Positions 19,874-28,547 of a stretch of DNA of 64,000 nucleotides are shown piece by piece. Each line of letters opens with the position of its first letter. Within the stretch, counting starts at the first letter, position 1. A program made the translations under genes and the position numbers. This DNA comes from Bacteroidales bacterium (lineage in GTDB: Bacteria > Bacteroidota > Bacteroidia > Bacteroidales > UBA932): contig JAFYVM010000057.1 in assembly GCA_017549145.1 (NCBI GenBank), positions 49,145-113,144 on the forward strand. The letters run 5' to 3'. The notes under the pieces are model-generated. The model ran no database searches. It was not told the origin of the DNA and saw nothing but the letters and a program-made list of their open reading frames with translations.

Positions 19874-22681
19874 TTATTGATGCATCGGAGAGACTCTGTC
19901 ATATCCTGAAGTAACAGAGTTCGGTACAATTGCTCGAGTTCCCTTAAGTATCTCATAGTCTCTGACACTAAAGCTCTCTTTTATCTGAGTAATAGATCTA
20001 TTCGATTGATCAAACAGATATTCATCTCCATTTTCAAGGGTAATAATCAAGTACTTATCAGTATGCGTAGACATTTTACCACTGGATCTGAGGATCCAAC
20101 GCTCGGTATAGATATCAAATAGCCACATCTGTCCTGTTTTCATTGTGACACACACTAGACCTGGATCAATGTATTCCATTTGAGTAAACATATATCCATC
20201 AAAAGAATCTGCTACGATCAACCTACCGCTATCAAGATCCTGAAGTCTGCAACGAAGAACTGAGAGGATCTCCCATCCTTCACCATACTGAAAATCGTGC
20301 GTGATGGCTAGAGTTTTACCAGACATCGACGTATTAGAACCAGCAAGTACTTCTATAGATGAAGCAGCCAGGTAAAAGTTTGGATCATCCAACTTATGTA
20401 TCCACATCGCAGCTCCCTCAATCGGATCTCCCATAACAACAATATTCTCAATAACCTCTAAGTATGATTCTGCCCACTCAGCATCGTTTCTGAGCAACAA
20501 TTTATTGGTCTTATAGTTTCCTACTCCTCTATTTGCAACTCCCACATAATCTCCACCAAGGAAGCACATATCATGACCTGGCATCGGATCAATATACCAT
20601 TCGTTCCAATTAAGGTTATAAACGCCCTTCTCATACATACCAGGACCCTGAAGCAGAGCGTAGCCGTCATTCATCAATTCGACATACTCTACTGGCGACT
20701 CAAAAACCATCTTATTGTACTCTAATGAGTATACTGCATACTTTCCACTTCTGCTAATTCTTGCATATCCGCCCCTCATATCAATATCATCATTCAACGC
20801 GGTAACAATGAGTTTATTCTTGGAAATGTTGTATATACCCTCTTTTCCTGCCTTGGCTACAATCACAAACTCCTCATCATTGAATTTATGATAACCTCCA
20901 ATTTTTGCATACTCGCACAGCAAAACATATTTTTGAGTTTCAACATTATACAAGCCTTTCTTTCCTGCGACTGTCACAATGGAGTACTTATCGCCAACAA
21001 GCTCTTTATCCACCTCATCAAACAAATACTCTGTAAGTTTCTCTCCAGTGCACACATCGTAAAGAGCACCTCTGGCAGTCTTCTTCATCAAAGCAGCATA
21101 CTCTACCGACACACTATCACTACCTGGTACTGGAACGACACTAACTAATGTATGATCATCAGGGAGAGTCCACTTATGAGTGTTGAAGTTATAAACCTTC
21201 TCTTTACCGTCTTGCTTAACGAACAAAAGTCCCCTATCAAAAAATGATTCATCAATAGCCTCACATCCTCGAGTTGTAATCTTCAGATTATCATTCACAT
21301 GATACAAGAACAGCGAATCAGACTTCTGCAGAGATGCATATCCATTACCTATAGGGGTTATCTTATCATACTCAGCCTCAAGATGGAGAGCACCGTTACG
21401 AATATCTTTTATACCAAATTTGCCATCTCTAAGCACTGTAGCATAAGCCGGAGCACCACTTTTTGACGGAAAAGCGTGATAAAGAATCTCACCGGCATCT
21501 ATGTATGATTCTGAGTCAAGATCATAAAACCTGGCATTCTGTGTGTCTCTAGAGAGCAAAACATATCTACGGCTTTCCGCATATTTTGCAGCAGCATCCA
21601 GATGCTTCACCAGATCAAAGTTCTTTGTTCCATAACAAGCAGCCAAAGAAGCTCTGACATTCTTCTTGCTTTCAAATGCGAGAGTTTCATCCAAGAGATA
21701 CTCTGCAGGAGCTCCCTTATGCTTTTCGAGATACAGATAATCATCGTACTCAGATGCACTTACTCTTTTCTTAGGAGTCAGATATACTGGAGAACCATTT
21801 TCATATAAACAGGTATAGCCACTCTTCTGCAATACAGGAATCTCATCCTGAGAGCAAGACAGAAGCATTTCATTCTTAGAAGTAAGGATTCCATACTTTC
21901 CATTATGCTGAACCACGAAATAAGTCGCGCCTTGTCCTGGAATAATATTGTCATACCCCATAGACAATTTATCAGCAGCATAGAGATATTTCTTTGAACC
22001 TTTCTGAAGACTATACACCTCCCATGAAACCAATTCCTTAACCGAATCGTATATAAAATCCGCTACAGTAAAGTAATTCTTCTGAGTAATGATTCCGTAA
22101 CCTCCTTCAGTCTTGACAATGATAGGCTCTTTGGCAGCAAAGCTATATGCAGTGTAGCCCTTCTCTGATTTATCCTTGGCAACGGCAACGCAACCTCCTC
22201 CTGTAGTATAGAGCAAATATACAGGTCCCTTGTCTTCAAAATGCTGATATGAGCATCCTGCCACCATTTTTCCGGTATGGTTGATTATACCATATTTATT
22301 CCCCTGTCTGACTACAGCAAGTCCCCTCTCGTCAAAATCTTTTACAACCTGATTAAAATTCTGATCTGACAAATAAATTCCCTGGATAGATATCGGAGTC
22401 CAATATTCATTTCCAGTCTCGTCCAAAAAACAGACAAAGCCCACATTTCTGTCAGACATAGGCATAACCTTATTGAAGATAGGCGGTATAATGAACTTAC
22501 CCTGAGCATCAGCATAACCACACTCCCCTTTCTTCTCCATAGGAACCACGCCCTGCATGGCTACCTCAAGCTTCTTATCGCTGATTTCTCGTAATTTAGG
22601 ACGCTCCTGCGCAACAGCCTTAACTGTTCCACCAATGAACAAAGCAATGATTAATAGTGTAATCAGAATATTATGTCTCAT
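19874..22681 (-). CDS. WG-repeat protein, secreted
   Basis: 935 residues with signal peptide ending AVAQ (about 25). The body is built from many WG-type repeats of about 50 residues, each with a core like KYGIINHTGKMV or KYGILTSKNEML and the KxGIYN/KxGLYN strand, expected to form a beta-propeller-like or solenoid surface. No catalytic motif is seen. ATG 22681 is used rather than the TTG two codons earlier. It follows the thioredoxin-domain gene by 11 nt, so both products act together in the envelope or periplasm, by inference. Function unknown. Confidence 0.8.
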   Translation of the reverse strand: MRHNILITLLIIALFIGGTVKAVAQERPKLREISDKKLEVAMQGVVPMEKKGECGYADAQGKFIIPPIFNKVMPMSDRNVGFVCFLDETGNEYWTPISIQGIYLSDQNFNQVVKDFDERGLAVVRQGNKYGIINHTGKMVAGCSYQHFEDKGPVYLLYTTGGGCVAVAKDKSEKGYTAYSFAAKEPIIVKTEGGYGIITQKNYFTVADFIYDSVKELVSWEVYSLQKGSKKYLYAADKLSMGYDNIIPGQGATYFVVQHNGKYGILTSKNEMLLSCSQDEIPVLQKSGYTCLYENGSPVYLTPKKRVSASEYDDYLYLEKHKGAPAEYLLDETLAFESKKNVRASLAACYGTKNFDLVKHLDAAAKYAESRRYVLLSRDTQNARFYDLDSESYIDAGEILYHAFPSKSGAPAYATVLRDGKFGIKDIRNGALHLEAEYDKITPIGNGYASLQKSDSLFLYHVNDNLKITTRGCEAIDESFFDRGLLFVKQDGKEKVYNFNTHKWTLPDDHTLVSVVPVPGSDSVSVEYAALMKKTARGALYDVCTGEKLTEYLFDEVDKELVGDKYSIVTVAGKKGLYNVETQKYVLLCEYAKIGGYHKFNDEEFVIVAKAGKEGIYNISKNKLIVTALNDDIDMRGGYARISRSGKYAVYSLEYNKMVFESPVEYVELMNDGYALLQGPGMYEKGVYNLNWNEWYIDPMPGHDMCFLGGDYVGVANRGVGNYKTNKLLLRNDAEWAESYLEVIENIVVMGDPIEGAAMWIHKLDDPNFYLAASSIEVLAGSNTSMSGKTLAITHDFQYGEGWEILSVLRCRLQDLDSGRLIVADSFDGYMFTQMEYIDPGLVCVTMKTGQMWLFDIYTERWILRSSGKMSTHTDKYLIITLENGDEYLFDQSNRSITQIKESFSVRDYEILKGTRAIVPNSVTSGYDRVSPMHQ

Positions 22682-22692
22682 GGTCAAGATAT

Positions 22693-24189
22693 TTATAACA
22701 ATGACACGTATCTGTCTATGATTTTACCGGACTTATCTGTAATCAGTATGTTAGGTATAATTGACAGGTCGAATGAATCAAGTAGTTTCCCGGATAGTTC
22801 CCGGTCATTATAGACCTCATCCATATTAATGAGGACTAATGCAACCTTTGACTTTTCCTTACTCATAATCTCCTCTGCTGCGGCCATCTCCTCCTTGCAA
22901 TTTTCGCAACTTGGAAGATAGAACATTATGATATTCTTCTTATGCTTGAGTTTGCTGAGGGAGACAGTCTTTGATTTCTCACGCTTGTGCGTCTTGATAG
23001 TTACCGGTACTTCAATTGACGGGATCTTAGTTCCCACCTGCGTTCTTGACACAAGGTCATACATTGCTTGCGCCATTCCTACGACCTTAAGAGAATCGTC
23101 CTGAGTACGCCATACCTCTGGCTTTGAAAGCACATACTCGTTAACTAGGTAATGCAATCCCTCCTTATACGGTCCCTTGAACTGCATTGTGAGATAATAC
23201 ATAAGGTCTCCTGTCATTTGGCGGAACATCACCGTATCAGACTTATGTAACGTGCTGGAAGCAATATAATCAGCAACGTCTGTCACGTCCTTGGCTTTAA
23301 GATTCTCTCCAATGCTTCCAAATAATGAGTCGTATAGTTTTGTGGATGCCTCAGAGCCATAAACAAGTTCTTTCTCTCTGAACGCCTCGTCCAGCAAAAT
23401 TTCAAGAGCTTCCGCGTCTAATCCTCTGCCTATAATTATATCATTAGAGTCAACGAGAAAGAGCCTAGGAGTCTGTAGAACAGCATATTTTCTCTGAAAA
23501 TCAGAGTTTATTTCAGCATCCCAAAGATGGGTTGATTTAGTTTTTGAGGCAGTTACTTCGAGATGGTCAGCAGCATATTTCATCCACTGTTCCTTCTTGT
23601 CACCGACATATATCGGATAAAAGTCTACAGGATAATCTTTTCGGGTCAGAAGGCTCCTCACCAAGATAGTCTGTATCTTACATTTAGCACAGTCCAGATC
23701 GTAGAAATACAAAACTTTATATCTATTGTCCGATGATGGGAACACTGTCAATGAATCGCCCTGCATAGTCTGCATTGTAAGCTCTGGAGCTTTGCATCCG
23801 AGCAATGAGCTACGATTGAAATCAGCGAAGATCTGAGCATTAAGCTGTTTGATTTCATCAGACATCTTCAGTCCGGAACCTGCAAACCACTTATCAAACA
23901 CATAGACTGCGATTCCTTCTGCACCCATAAGCGGGGACTGCTGATAATGATCGTATACCTTTTCTGCGATTGCTCCCCTCAGATCAGAATCCAGAGCAGA
24001 CTCGATTATGTAATCACACTCCATCTTCTGTATTTCAAGGTTCTCCGCCTCAATTGCCTTAAAATACTCATTGAGTTTGGCGTTTAAGGCTTTAAGCTGC
24101 AGTGAATCTGGGACTGCAGACAGAGTGTTCGCTGGTGCCATAAGGGGCATCAGGAGTAAGGACAGGAGTATGATAAGGTACTTTTTCAT
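22693..24189 (-). CDS. Periplasmic thioredoxin-like protein with two CxxC modules
   Basis: 498 residues, signal peptide at about 1-24. A helical segment (about 30-135) precedes a TlpA/AhpC-like thioredoxin fold with YFYDLDCAKCKIQT (CAKC, about 165-178); a second helical region is followed by another thioredoxin fold with MFYLPSCENCKEEM (CENC, about 410-423). Two redox motifs in one chain suggest disulfide reductase or isomerase work in the periplasm. Start overlaps the coaD stop as TAATG, so translation is coupled. It leads into the WG-repeat gene. Its partner proteins are unknown. Confidence 0.82.
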   Translation of the reverse strand: MKKYLIILLSLLLMPLMAPANTLSAVPDSLQLKALNAKLNEYFKAIEAENLEIQKMECDYIIESALDSDLRGAIAEKVYDHYQQSPLMGAEGIAVYVFDKWFAGSGLKMSDEIKQLNAQIFADFNRSSLLGCKAPELTMQTMQGDSLTVFPSSDNRYKVLYFYDLDCAKCKIQTILVRSLLTRKDYPVDFYPIYVGDKKEQWMKYAADHLEVTASKTKSTHLWDAEINSDFQRKYAVLQTPRLFLVDSNDIIIGRGLDAEALEILLDEAFREKELVYGSEASTKLYDSLFGSIGENLKAKDVTDVADYIASSTLHKSDTVMFRQMTGDLMYYLTMQFKGPYKEGLHYLVNEYVLSKPEVWRTQDDSLKVVGMAQAMYDLVSRTQVGTKIPSIEVPVTIKTHKREKSKTVSLSKLKHKKNIIMFYLPSCENCKEEMAAAEEIMSKEKSKVALVLINMDEVYNDRELSGKLLDSFDLSIIPNILITDKSGKIIDRYVSLL

Positions 24190-24647
24190 TAGAGGGTAAC
24201 GCCTTCCGGGACAAAGAGTGAGGTGTCGCCACCATGTTTAAGGATATCGCGCACTGCTGTTGAAGAAATATGCGCAAACTCCTGTGCAGTTGGGATAATT
24301 ATAGTCTCAATATCCGGAGCAAGTCGACGGTTAGCGTCAGCAATTGATCGTTCTGTCTCGAAGTCAATCATATTTCTGACTCCTCTGACAATGTGATGGA
24401 TTCCCATCTCTCGACAGATATCAATTGTAAGGCTATGATACTGAATCACCCTTACTCCTTCAAGACCCTCTGTTGCCTGATTGATGATCTCAATACGTTT
24501 TTCATTTGGGAAGAATCCCCTTTTATCAATGTTTACTCCAACTGCAACAACCACCTCGTCAAACATGGTAAGAGCTCTCTTAAGGATGTTAAGATGGCCT
24601 GCAGTAAATGGATCAAATGATCCCGGGAATAATGCAACTCGTTTCAT
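24189..24647 (-). CDS. coaD: Phosphopantetheine adenylyltransferase
   Basis: Fourth step of coenzyme A synthesis: 4'-phosphopantetheine plus ATP to dephospho-CoA. 152 residues from ATG 24647, with the nucleotidyltransferase motif GSFDPFTAGHLN (about 8-19; TxGH), RGVRNMIDFE (about 86-95) and ISSTAVRDI (about 124-132). It begins 5 nt after ung and ends in a TAATG overlap with the thioredoxin-like gene. Six extra upstream codons are available but not expected. Confidence 0.97.
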   Translation of the reverse strand: MKRVALFPGSFDPFTAGHLNILKRALTMFDEVVVAVGVNIDKRGFFPNEKRIEIINQATEGLEGVRVIQYHSLTIDICREMGIHHIVRGVRNMIDFETERSIADANRRLAPDIETIIIPTAQEFAHISSTAVRDILKHGGDTSLFVPEGVTL

Positions 24648-24652
24648 ATGTG

Positions 24653-25321
24653 TTATAATTGCCAATTAATTGGGGTGCGGGAAGTACTTGTCAGGTAGGC
24701 ATTTGCCTTGGAGAAGTGACGACAGCCAAAGAAAGCTCCTCGTGCAAGTGGAGACGGATGAGCCGCCTCAAGTACGCAATGTTTCGAATGGTCTATAAGT
24801 TCACTCTTTCCACGAGCAAAATTGCCCCACAACATAAACACTACTCCCTCGCAATTATCTGATATATATTTAATTACCGCATCGGTAAATTCCTGCCATC
24901 CGATTCTGCTATGCGAAGCAGCCTCTGACGAGCGCACAGTCAGTACTGCGTTGAGGAGAAGCACTCCCTGACGAGCCCAACTTTCCAGATTCGGATAGCC
25001 CGACATTCTGACTCCAAGATCTGTTTCTATTTCCTTGAATATGTTCTTCAAAGACGGCGGAGCAGGGACCCCCTCAGGTACGGAGAAAGACAGACCATGG
25101 GCCTGTCCTACACCGTGATATGGATCCTGACCAAGGATTACAACCTTGACTTGAGGTACTGGAGTGAGGTCAAATGCGCGGAAAATCTGGCTTCCAGGAG
25201 GGTATATCACCTTTCCTGAGGCTTTCTCATTGCGCAGGAATCTCACCAGCGACGCGAAATACGGTTTTTCGAATTCACTCGCCAGCGCCATCTTCCAGCT
25301 CTGCTCGATTCTTACGTTCAT
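24653..25321 (-). CDS. ung: Uracil-DNA glycosylase
   Basis: Family 1 enzyme that removes uracil from DNA. 222 residues from ATG 25321. Catalytic motif GQDPYHGVGQAHGLSFSVPEG (written in part: GQDPYHGVGQAHGLSF, about 62-77; Asp is the general base) and the minor-groove loop HPSPLARGAFFGCRHF (about 186-201, His). A longer reading frame from 25405 exists, but the extra residues (VILNEVKDL and so on) are a translation of the REP-like repeat and are rejected. Lies 110 nt after lon with no clear promoter, so readthrough from lon is likely. Confidence 0.97.
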   Translation of the reverse strand: MNVRIEQSWKMALASEFEKPYFASLVRFLRNEKASGKVIYPPGSQIFRAFDLTPVPQVKVVILGQDPYHGVGQAHGLSFSVPEGVPAPPSLKNIFKEIETDLGVRMSGYPNLESWARQGVLLLNAVLTVRSSEAASHSRIGWQEFTDAVIKYISDNCEGVVFMLWGNFARGKSELIDHSKHCVLEAAHPSPLARGAFFGCRHFSKANAYLTSTSRTPINWQL

Positions 25322-25336
25322 TGCAATTTCTCTTTT

Positions 25337-25428
25337 TTTAAGATCCTTCACTTCGTTCAGGATGACAGTTATACACGTTGTCATTCTGAGCGTACACGTT
25401 GTCATTCTGAGCGCAGCGAAGAATCTCC
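25337..25428. repeat. REP-like element array between lon and ung
   Basis: Carries words AGATCCTTCACTTCGTTCAG and GAGCGCAGCGAAGAATCTCC, reverse complements of each other's core, flanking two exact tandem 21-bp units (25372-25392 and 25393-25413) that contain GTCATTCTGAGCG. The structure is the common Bacteroidota intergenic repeat seen also at 4270-4316 and 45795-45820. It forms the untranslated leader of ung. Confidence 0.75.
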
Positions 25429-25431
25429 TGC

Positions 25432-27831
25432 TTAGAAGATATAATCAATAACTTCGTCAATATTCTTTACATAAACAAAGGACAATCCCTTGACATATAC
25501 CGGATTGATATCCTCTACATCCTTGCGATTTTCCTCAGAAATGACGATTGTGTGAATTCCTGAGCGCTTTGCAGCAAGAATCTTCTCCTTGATACCACCG
25601 ACAGGAAGCACACGACCACGAAGAGTCATCTCACCGGTCATTGCAATACCGCTCTTCACCTTCTTATTGCGGAACGCCGATACCATCGAGCTCACCATTG
25701 TGATACCTGCTGACGGGCCATCCTTTGGAACAGCTCCCTCTGGAACGTGAACATGAATATCTTTCTGAGAGAACTCCTCGTAAGACATTCCTGTCAACTC
25801 CGGATGAGCCTTGATATACTGATAAGCGATAGTCGCTGACTCCTTCATTACATCTCCGAGGTTTCCTGTCATTGTCAAGACACCCTTTCCTGAGCTTACA
25901 GAACTCTCGATAAAGAGAATCTCACCACCCATTGATGTCCAAGCAAGGCCTGTAACCACTCCCGGAGCCTCATTTCCTTTCTGAAGATCATGAGAGTTTG
26001 TAGGAAGTCCGAGGTACTCGCGAAGGTGCTCCTTCTTGATTGTTGTAGGATGCTCCTGCTCCAAAGCAATCTTCTTTGCTGTAACTCGCGCAACCTTTGC
26101 AATCTGCTTCTCAAGACCGCGCACACCAGACTCACGAGTATACTCATCGATAATCTTCACCAGAGTGCTCTTATCAAACTTAAGCTGAGACTTCTCCAGA
26201 CCATGTTCCTCAATCTGCTTCGGTACAAGGAAGTGTTTTGCAATCTCCACCTTCTCCTCTGCAAGATAACCACTCACATTGATCATCTCCATACGGTCCT
26301 TCAATGCAGGCTGGATGGTATCGATGTTATTCGCAGTTGTGATAAAGAGGACATTTGACAAATCGTAATCAATGTCAAGATAGTTATCATGGAAAGCAGT
26401 GTTCTGCTCTGGATCCAATGCCTCGAGGAGAGCCGATGAAGGATCACCCTTGAAATCACTGCTGAGCTTATCAATCTCGTCGAGAACGATTACCGGATTT
26501 GAGGTTCCAGCACGGTTGATTCCGTTGAGAAGACGGCCTGGAAGCGCTCCAACATATGTTTTTCTATGACCACGAATCTCTGACTCATCGTGTACACCAC
26601 CAAGAGCGACACGTACATACTTACGTCCGAGAGCTCTCGCAATAGACTTTCCAAGGCTGGTCTTACCTACGCCTGGAGGGCCATAAAGGCAGAGAATCGG
26701 AGACTTCATATCGCCCTTAAGCTTAAGGACTGCAAGGTATTCGATGATTCTCTCCTTAACCTTATCAAGTCCATAGTGATCCTCATCAAGAACCTTCTGA
26801 GCGTTCTTCAAATCAAGGTTATCGTTTGAAATCTTACCCCATGGAAGATCCAACATGAACTGAATATAGTTATACTGGATGCTATAGTCAGGAGAGCTTG
26901 GATTATATCTCTCAAGCTTTGCCATCTCCTTCTCGAAGATTTCCTGCACAGCTGCCGGCCATAGTTTCTCCTCCGCACGAGCACGAAGCTGAGCAAACTC
27001 CTCCACATCATCCATTCCGAGCTCTTCCTGAATAGTCTTGAGCTGATTATTGAGGAAGTACTCCCTCTGCTGCTGGTCAATCTCAGTCTTGACCTTCTGA
27101 TTGATTTCCTGCTTGATTTTCTGGAGCTCCACCTGGGTATCAAGGACAGAGAGCAACTTCATTGCACGAGCTCTGAGATCACCGTACTGAAGTAGTTCCA
27201 CCTTGTCCATGTAGTTCTCCACCTCGATTGTAGTCGCGATGAAGTTTACAAGGAATTCAAAATTGTCAATACCCTTCAAGGCAGCCGCGGCCTCACGAGG
27301 AACAAATGTAGAGCTCTTGATGATCAAAGTAGCCTTTTCCTTGAGGCTCTCTGCAATCATTCTGACCTTTGTATCTTCCTCTGGAACAATATCATCCATA
27401 TAACGGACGCGACCAAGAAGATATGGATTATACTCGAATACATCCTCCACCTCAAATCTCTTGAATCCCTGAAGAATTGCAGTGATTGTTCCATCCGGCA
27501 TTTCCAAGGTCTTGACAATCTTCGCTACTGTTCCATAACGATACAGATCATCCTTACGAGGATCCTCCACAGAAAGGTCATTCTGCGGAACAGCTCCTAT
27601 AAACGTATTGCTACGCTCTGCGTCCTCGATAAGTCTTATTGATTTCTCTCGACCGATTGTTATAGGGTACACTGTACCTGGGAAAAGTACAGCATTTCTA
27701 AGAGCCAGAATCGGCAAAGAATCAGGAAGCTGATCCTGATCGATATGAATCATACCCTCACCCTGCATCACTGGTATGATACTCACTTCCGCACCTGCCG
27801 GTGCAACAAAATCTTGGAATATATCTTTCAT
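25432..27831 (-). CDS. lon: ATP-dependent protease Lon
   Basis: Cytosolic AAA+ protease for damaged and regulatory proteins. 799 residues: N-terminal LON substrate domain (about 30-230), coiled middle, AAA+ module with Walker [14 protein letters not shown] (about 382-394) and Walker [11 protein letters not shown] (about 445-454), and the S16 protease domain with catalytic Ser in PKDGPSAG (about 705) and Lys in [14 protein letters not shown] (about 750). Own promoter at 27883-27913, with a perfect 15-bp palindrome (27859-27873) placed at the predicted transcription start, so repression or heat control at that site is likely. Confidence 0.98.
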   Translation of the reverse strand: MKDIFQDFVAPAGAEVSIIPVMQGEGMIHIDQDQLPDSLPILALRNAVLFPGTVYPITIGREKSIRLIEDAERSNTFIGAVPQNDLSVEDPRKDDLYRYGTVAKIVKTLEMPDGTITAILQGFKRFEVEDVFEYNPYLLGRVRYMDDIVPEEDTKVRMIAESLKEKATLIIKSSTFVPREAAAALKGIDNFEFLVNFIATTIEVENYMDKVELLQYGDLRARAMKLLSVLDTQVELQKIKQEINQKVKTEIDQQQREYFLNNQLKTIQEELGMDDVEEFAQLRARAEEKLWPAAVQEIFEKEMAKLERYNPSSPDYSIQYNYIQFMLDLPWGKISNDNLDLKNAQKVLDEDHYGLDKVKERIIEYLAVLKLKGDMKSPILCLYGPPGVGKTSLGKSIARALGRKYVRVALGGVHDESEIRGHRKTYVGALPGRLLNGINRAGTSNPVIVLDEIDKLSSDFKGDPSSALLEALDPEQNTAFHDNYLDIDYDLSNVLFITTANNIDTIQPALKDRMEMINVSGYLAEEKVEIAKHFLVPKQIEEHGLEKSQLKFDKSTLVKIIDEYTRESGVRGLEKQIAKVARVTAKKIALEQEHPTTIKKEHLREYLGLPTNSHDLQKGNEAPGVVTGLAWTSMGGEILFIESSVSSGKGVLTMTGNLGDVMKESATIAYQYIKAHPELTGMSYEEFSQKDIHVHVPEGAVPKDGPSAGITMVSSMVSAFRNKKVKSGIAMTGEMTLRGRVLPVGGIKEKILAAKRSGIHTIVISEENRKDVEDINPVYVKGLSFVYVKNIDEVIDYIF

Positions 27832-27858
27832 ATAAAATTGTTTGCTTTTATGGTCAGA

Positions 27859-27873
27859 CTGCCATTTTGGCAG
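27859..27873. promoter_or_regulatory. Palindromic operator candidate at lon
   Basis: CTGCCATTTTGGCAG, a perfect inverted repeat (6-3-6), begins about 3 nt after the predicted lon transcription start. Related words: ACTGnCATTTTG twice in the groS upstream region (4328-4363) and CTGCCATTTTAGCAG ahead of rng (28460-28474). Confidence 0.6.
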
Positions 27874-27882
27874 AAAAACTTA

Positions 27883-27913
27883 CAAATTTAATCATATTAT
27901 ATATATCGGTCAA
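27883..27913 (-). promoter_or_regulatory. Promoter for lon
   Basis: Minus strand: TTG (27911-27913), 20-nt spacer, TAAATTTG (27883-27890). Predicted start of transcription near 27876, giving a leader of about 45 nt that contains the palindrome. Confidence 0.65.
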
Positions 27914-27976
27914 GCATTATGCCAGAGCGAAAGTTATCTGTTTGACTGACAATTTGGTAAAAAATGCTCATTTCTA

Positions 27977-28008
27977 TTTGGTTAATTGAAAAAATCATTC
28001 TAATTTTG
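27977..28008 (+). promoter_or_regulatory. Promoter for HU gene
   Basis: TTTG (27977-27980), 20-nt spacer, TAATTTTG (28001-28008). Both elements match the Bacteroidota consensus. Leader about 40 nt. Confidence 0.65.
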
Positions 28009-28053
28009 CGCCTCCTATCTAGTGTAGTTAAAGTAATTAAAATAAAATTTGTT

Positions 28054-28326
28054 ATGACAAAGGCAGAAATCGTAAATGAAGTTGCAAAGTCAACTGGTAT
28101 TGAGAAGGCAACTGTGCAGATCGTAGTAGAGTCTTTCATGGAGTGTGTCAAGGATTCTCTTGCAAAGGGTAACCCAGTTTATCTTCGCGGATTTGGTAGC
28201 TTCATCATCAAGCATAGAGCAGAGAAGGCTGCAAGAAATATCACTAAGAACACTACAATGACTATTCCGGCTCACAACATCCCAGCGTTCAAGCCAGCTA
28301 AGGTGTTCACAAACGTAGTAAAGTAA
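28054..28326 (+). CDS. HU-family DNA-binding protein
   Basis: Nucleoid-associated dimer that bends DNA. 90 residues from ATG 28054 (MTKAEIVNEVAKSTG), with helical body and the DNA-gripping arm region GFGSFIIKHRAEKAARNITKNTTMTIPAHNIPAFKPAK, of which the PAHNIPAFKPAK part is the family signature (about 73-84). An in-frame upstream reading of 30 codons crosses the promoter and is rejected. The gene is followed by a 30-residue basic protein and rng in the same direction. Confidence 0.96.
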   Translation: MTKAEIVNEVAKSTGIEKATVQIVVESFMECVKDSLAKGNPVYLRGFGSFIIKHRAEKAARNITKNTTMTIPAHNIPAFKPAKVFTNVVK

Positions 28327-28353
28327 TTATAAACAATATAAAACATCACTACT

Positions 28354-28446
28354 ATGCCAAACGGAAAGAAGCATAAAAGGCATAAGATGGCAACGCACAA
28401 GCGTAAGAAACGCCTGCGTAAGAACAGACACAAGAAGAAGAAGTAG
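28354..28446 (+). CDS. 30-residue basic protein, AURKAIP1/COX24-like ribosomal-type
   Basis: Very small protein, ATG 28354 to TAG 28446, more than half Lys/Arg/His: starts MPNGKKHKRHKMATHKRKKR and ends in four Lys. It resembles the short Bacteroidota proteins annotated as AURKAIP1/COX24-domain (the family of mitochondrial ribosomal mS38), so a small-subunit ribosomal protein role is likely but rests on recall of that family. It sits 27 nt after HU, upstream of a terminator and rng. No other reading of this interval has coding character. Confidence 0.8.
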   Translation: MPNGKKHKRHKMATHKRKKRLRKNRHKKKK

Positions 28447-28459
28447 TCTTCTACAGTGT

Positions 28460-28474
28460 CTGCCATTTTAGCAG
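28460..28474. promoter_or_regulatory. Near-palindrome like the lon operator, ahead of rng
   Basis: CTGCCATTTTAGCAG, differing from the lon palindrome by one base. It lies between the small basic protein and the terminator at 28483-28520, about 75 nt before rng. Confidence 0.35.
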
Positions 28475-28482
28475 TCCGCTAA

Positions 28483-28520
28483 AGGGAGGCTGGCCTGGGT
28501 GGTCGGCCTCCTTAGTTTTA
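28483..28520 (+). terminator. Terminator between HU operon and rng
   Basis: Stem GGAGGC (28485-28490) with GCCTCC (28506-28511) extended inside by GGCC/GGTC pairing, followed by TTAGTTTTA. rng would then depend on readthrough or an unrecognised promoter in the last 30 nt. Confidence 0.65.
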
Positions 28521-28547
28521 CAAAAGTTCTTATCACTGAAATTCCTA

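Noticed and set aside
25322-25405. N-terminal extension of uracil-DNA glycosylase
   Set aside because: The added residues are a translation of the REP-like repeat and precede the conserved start of the family.
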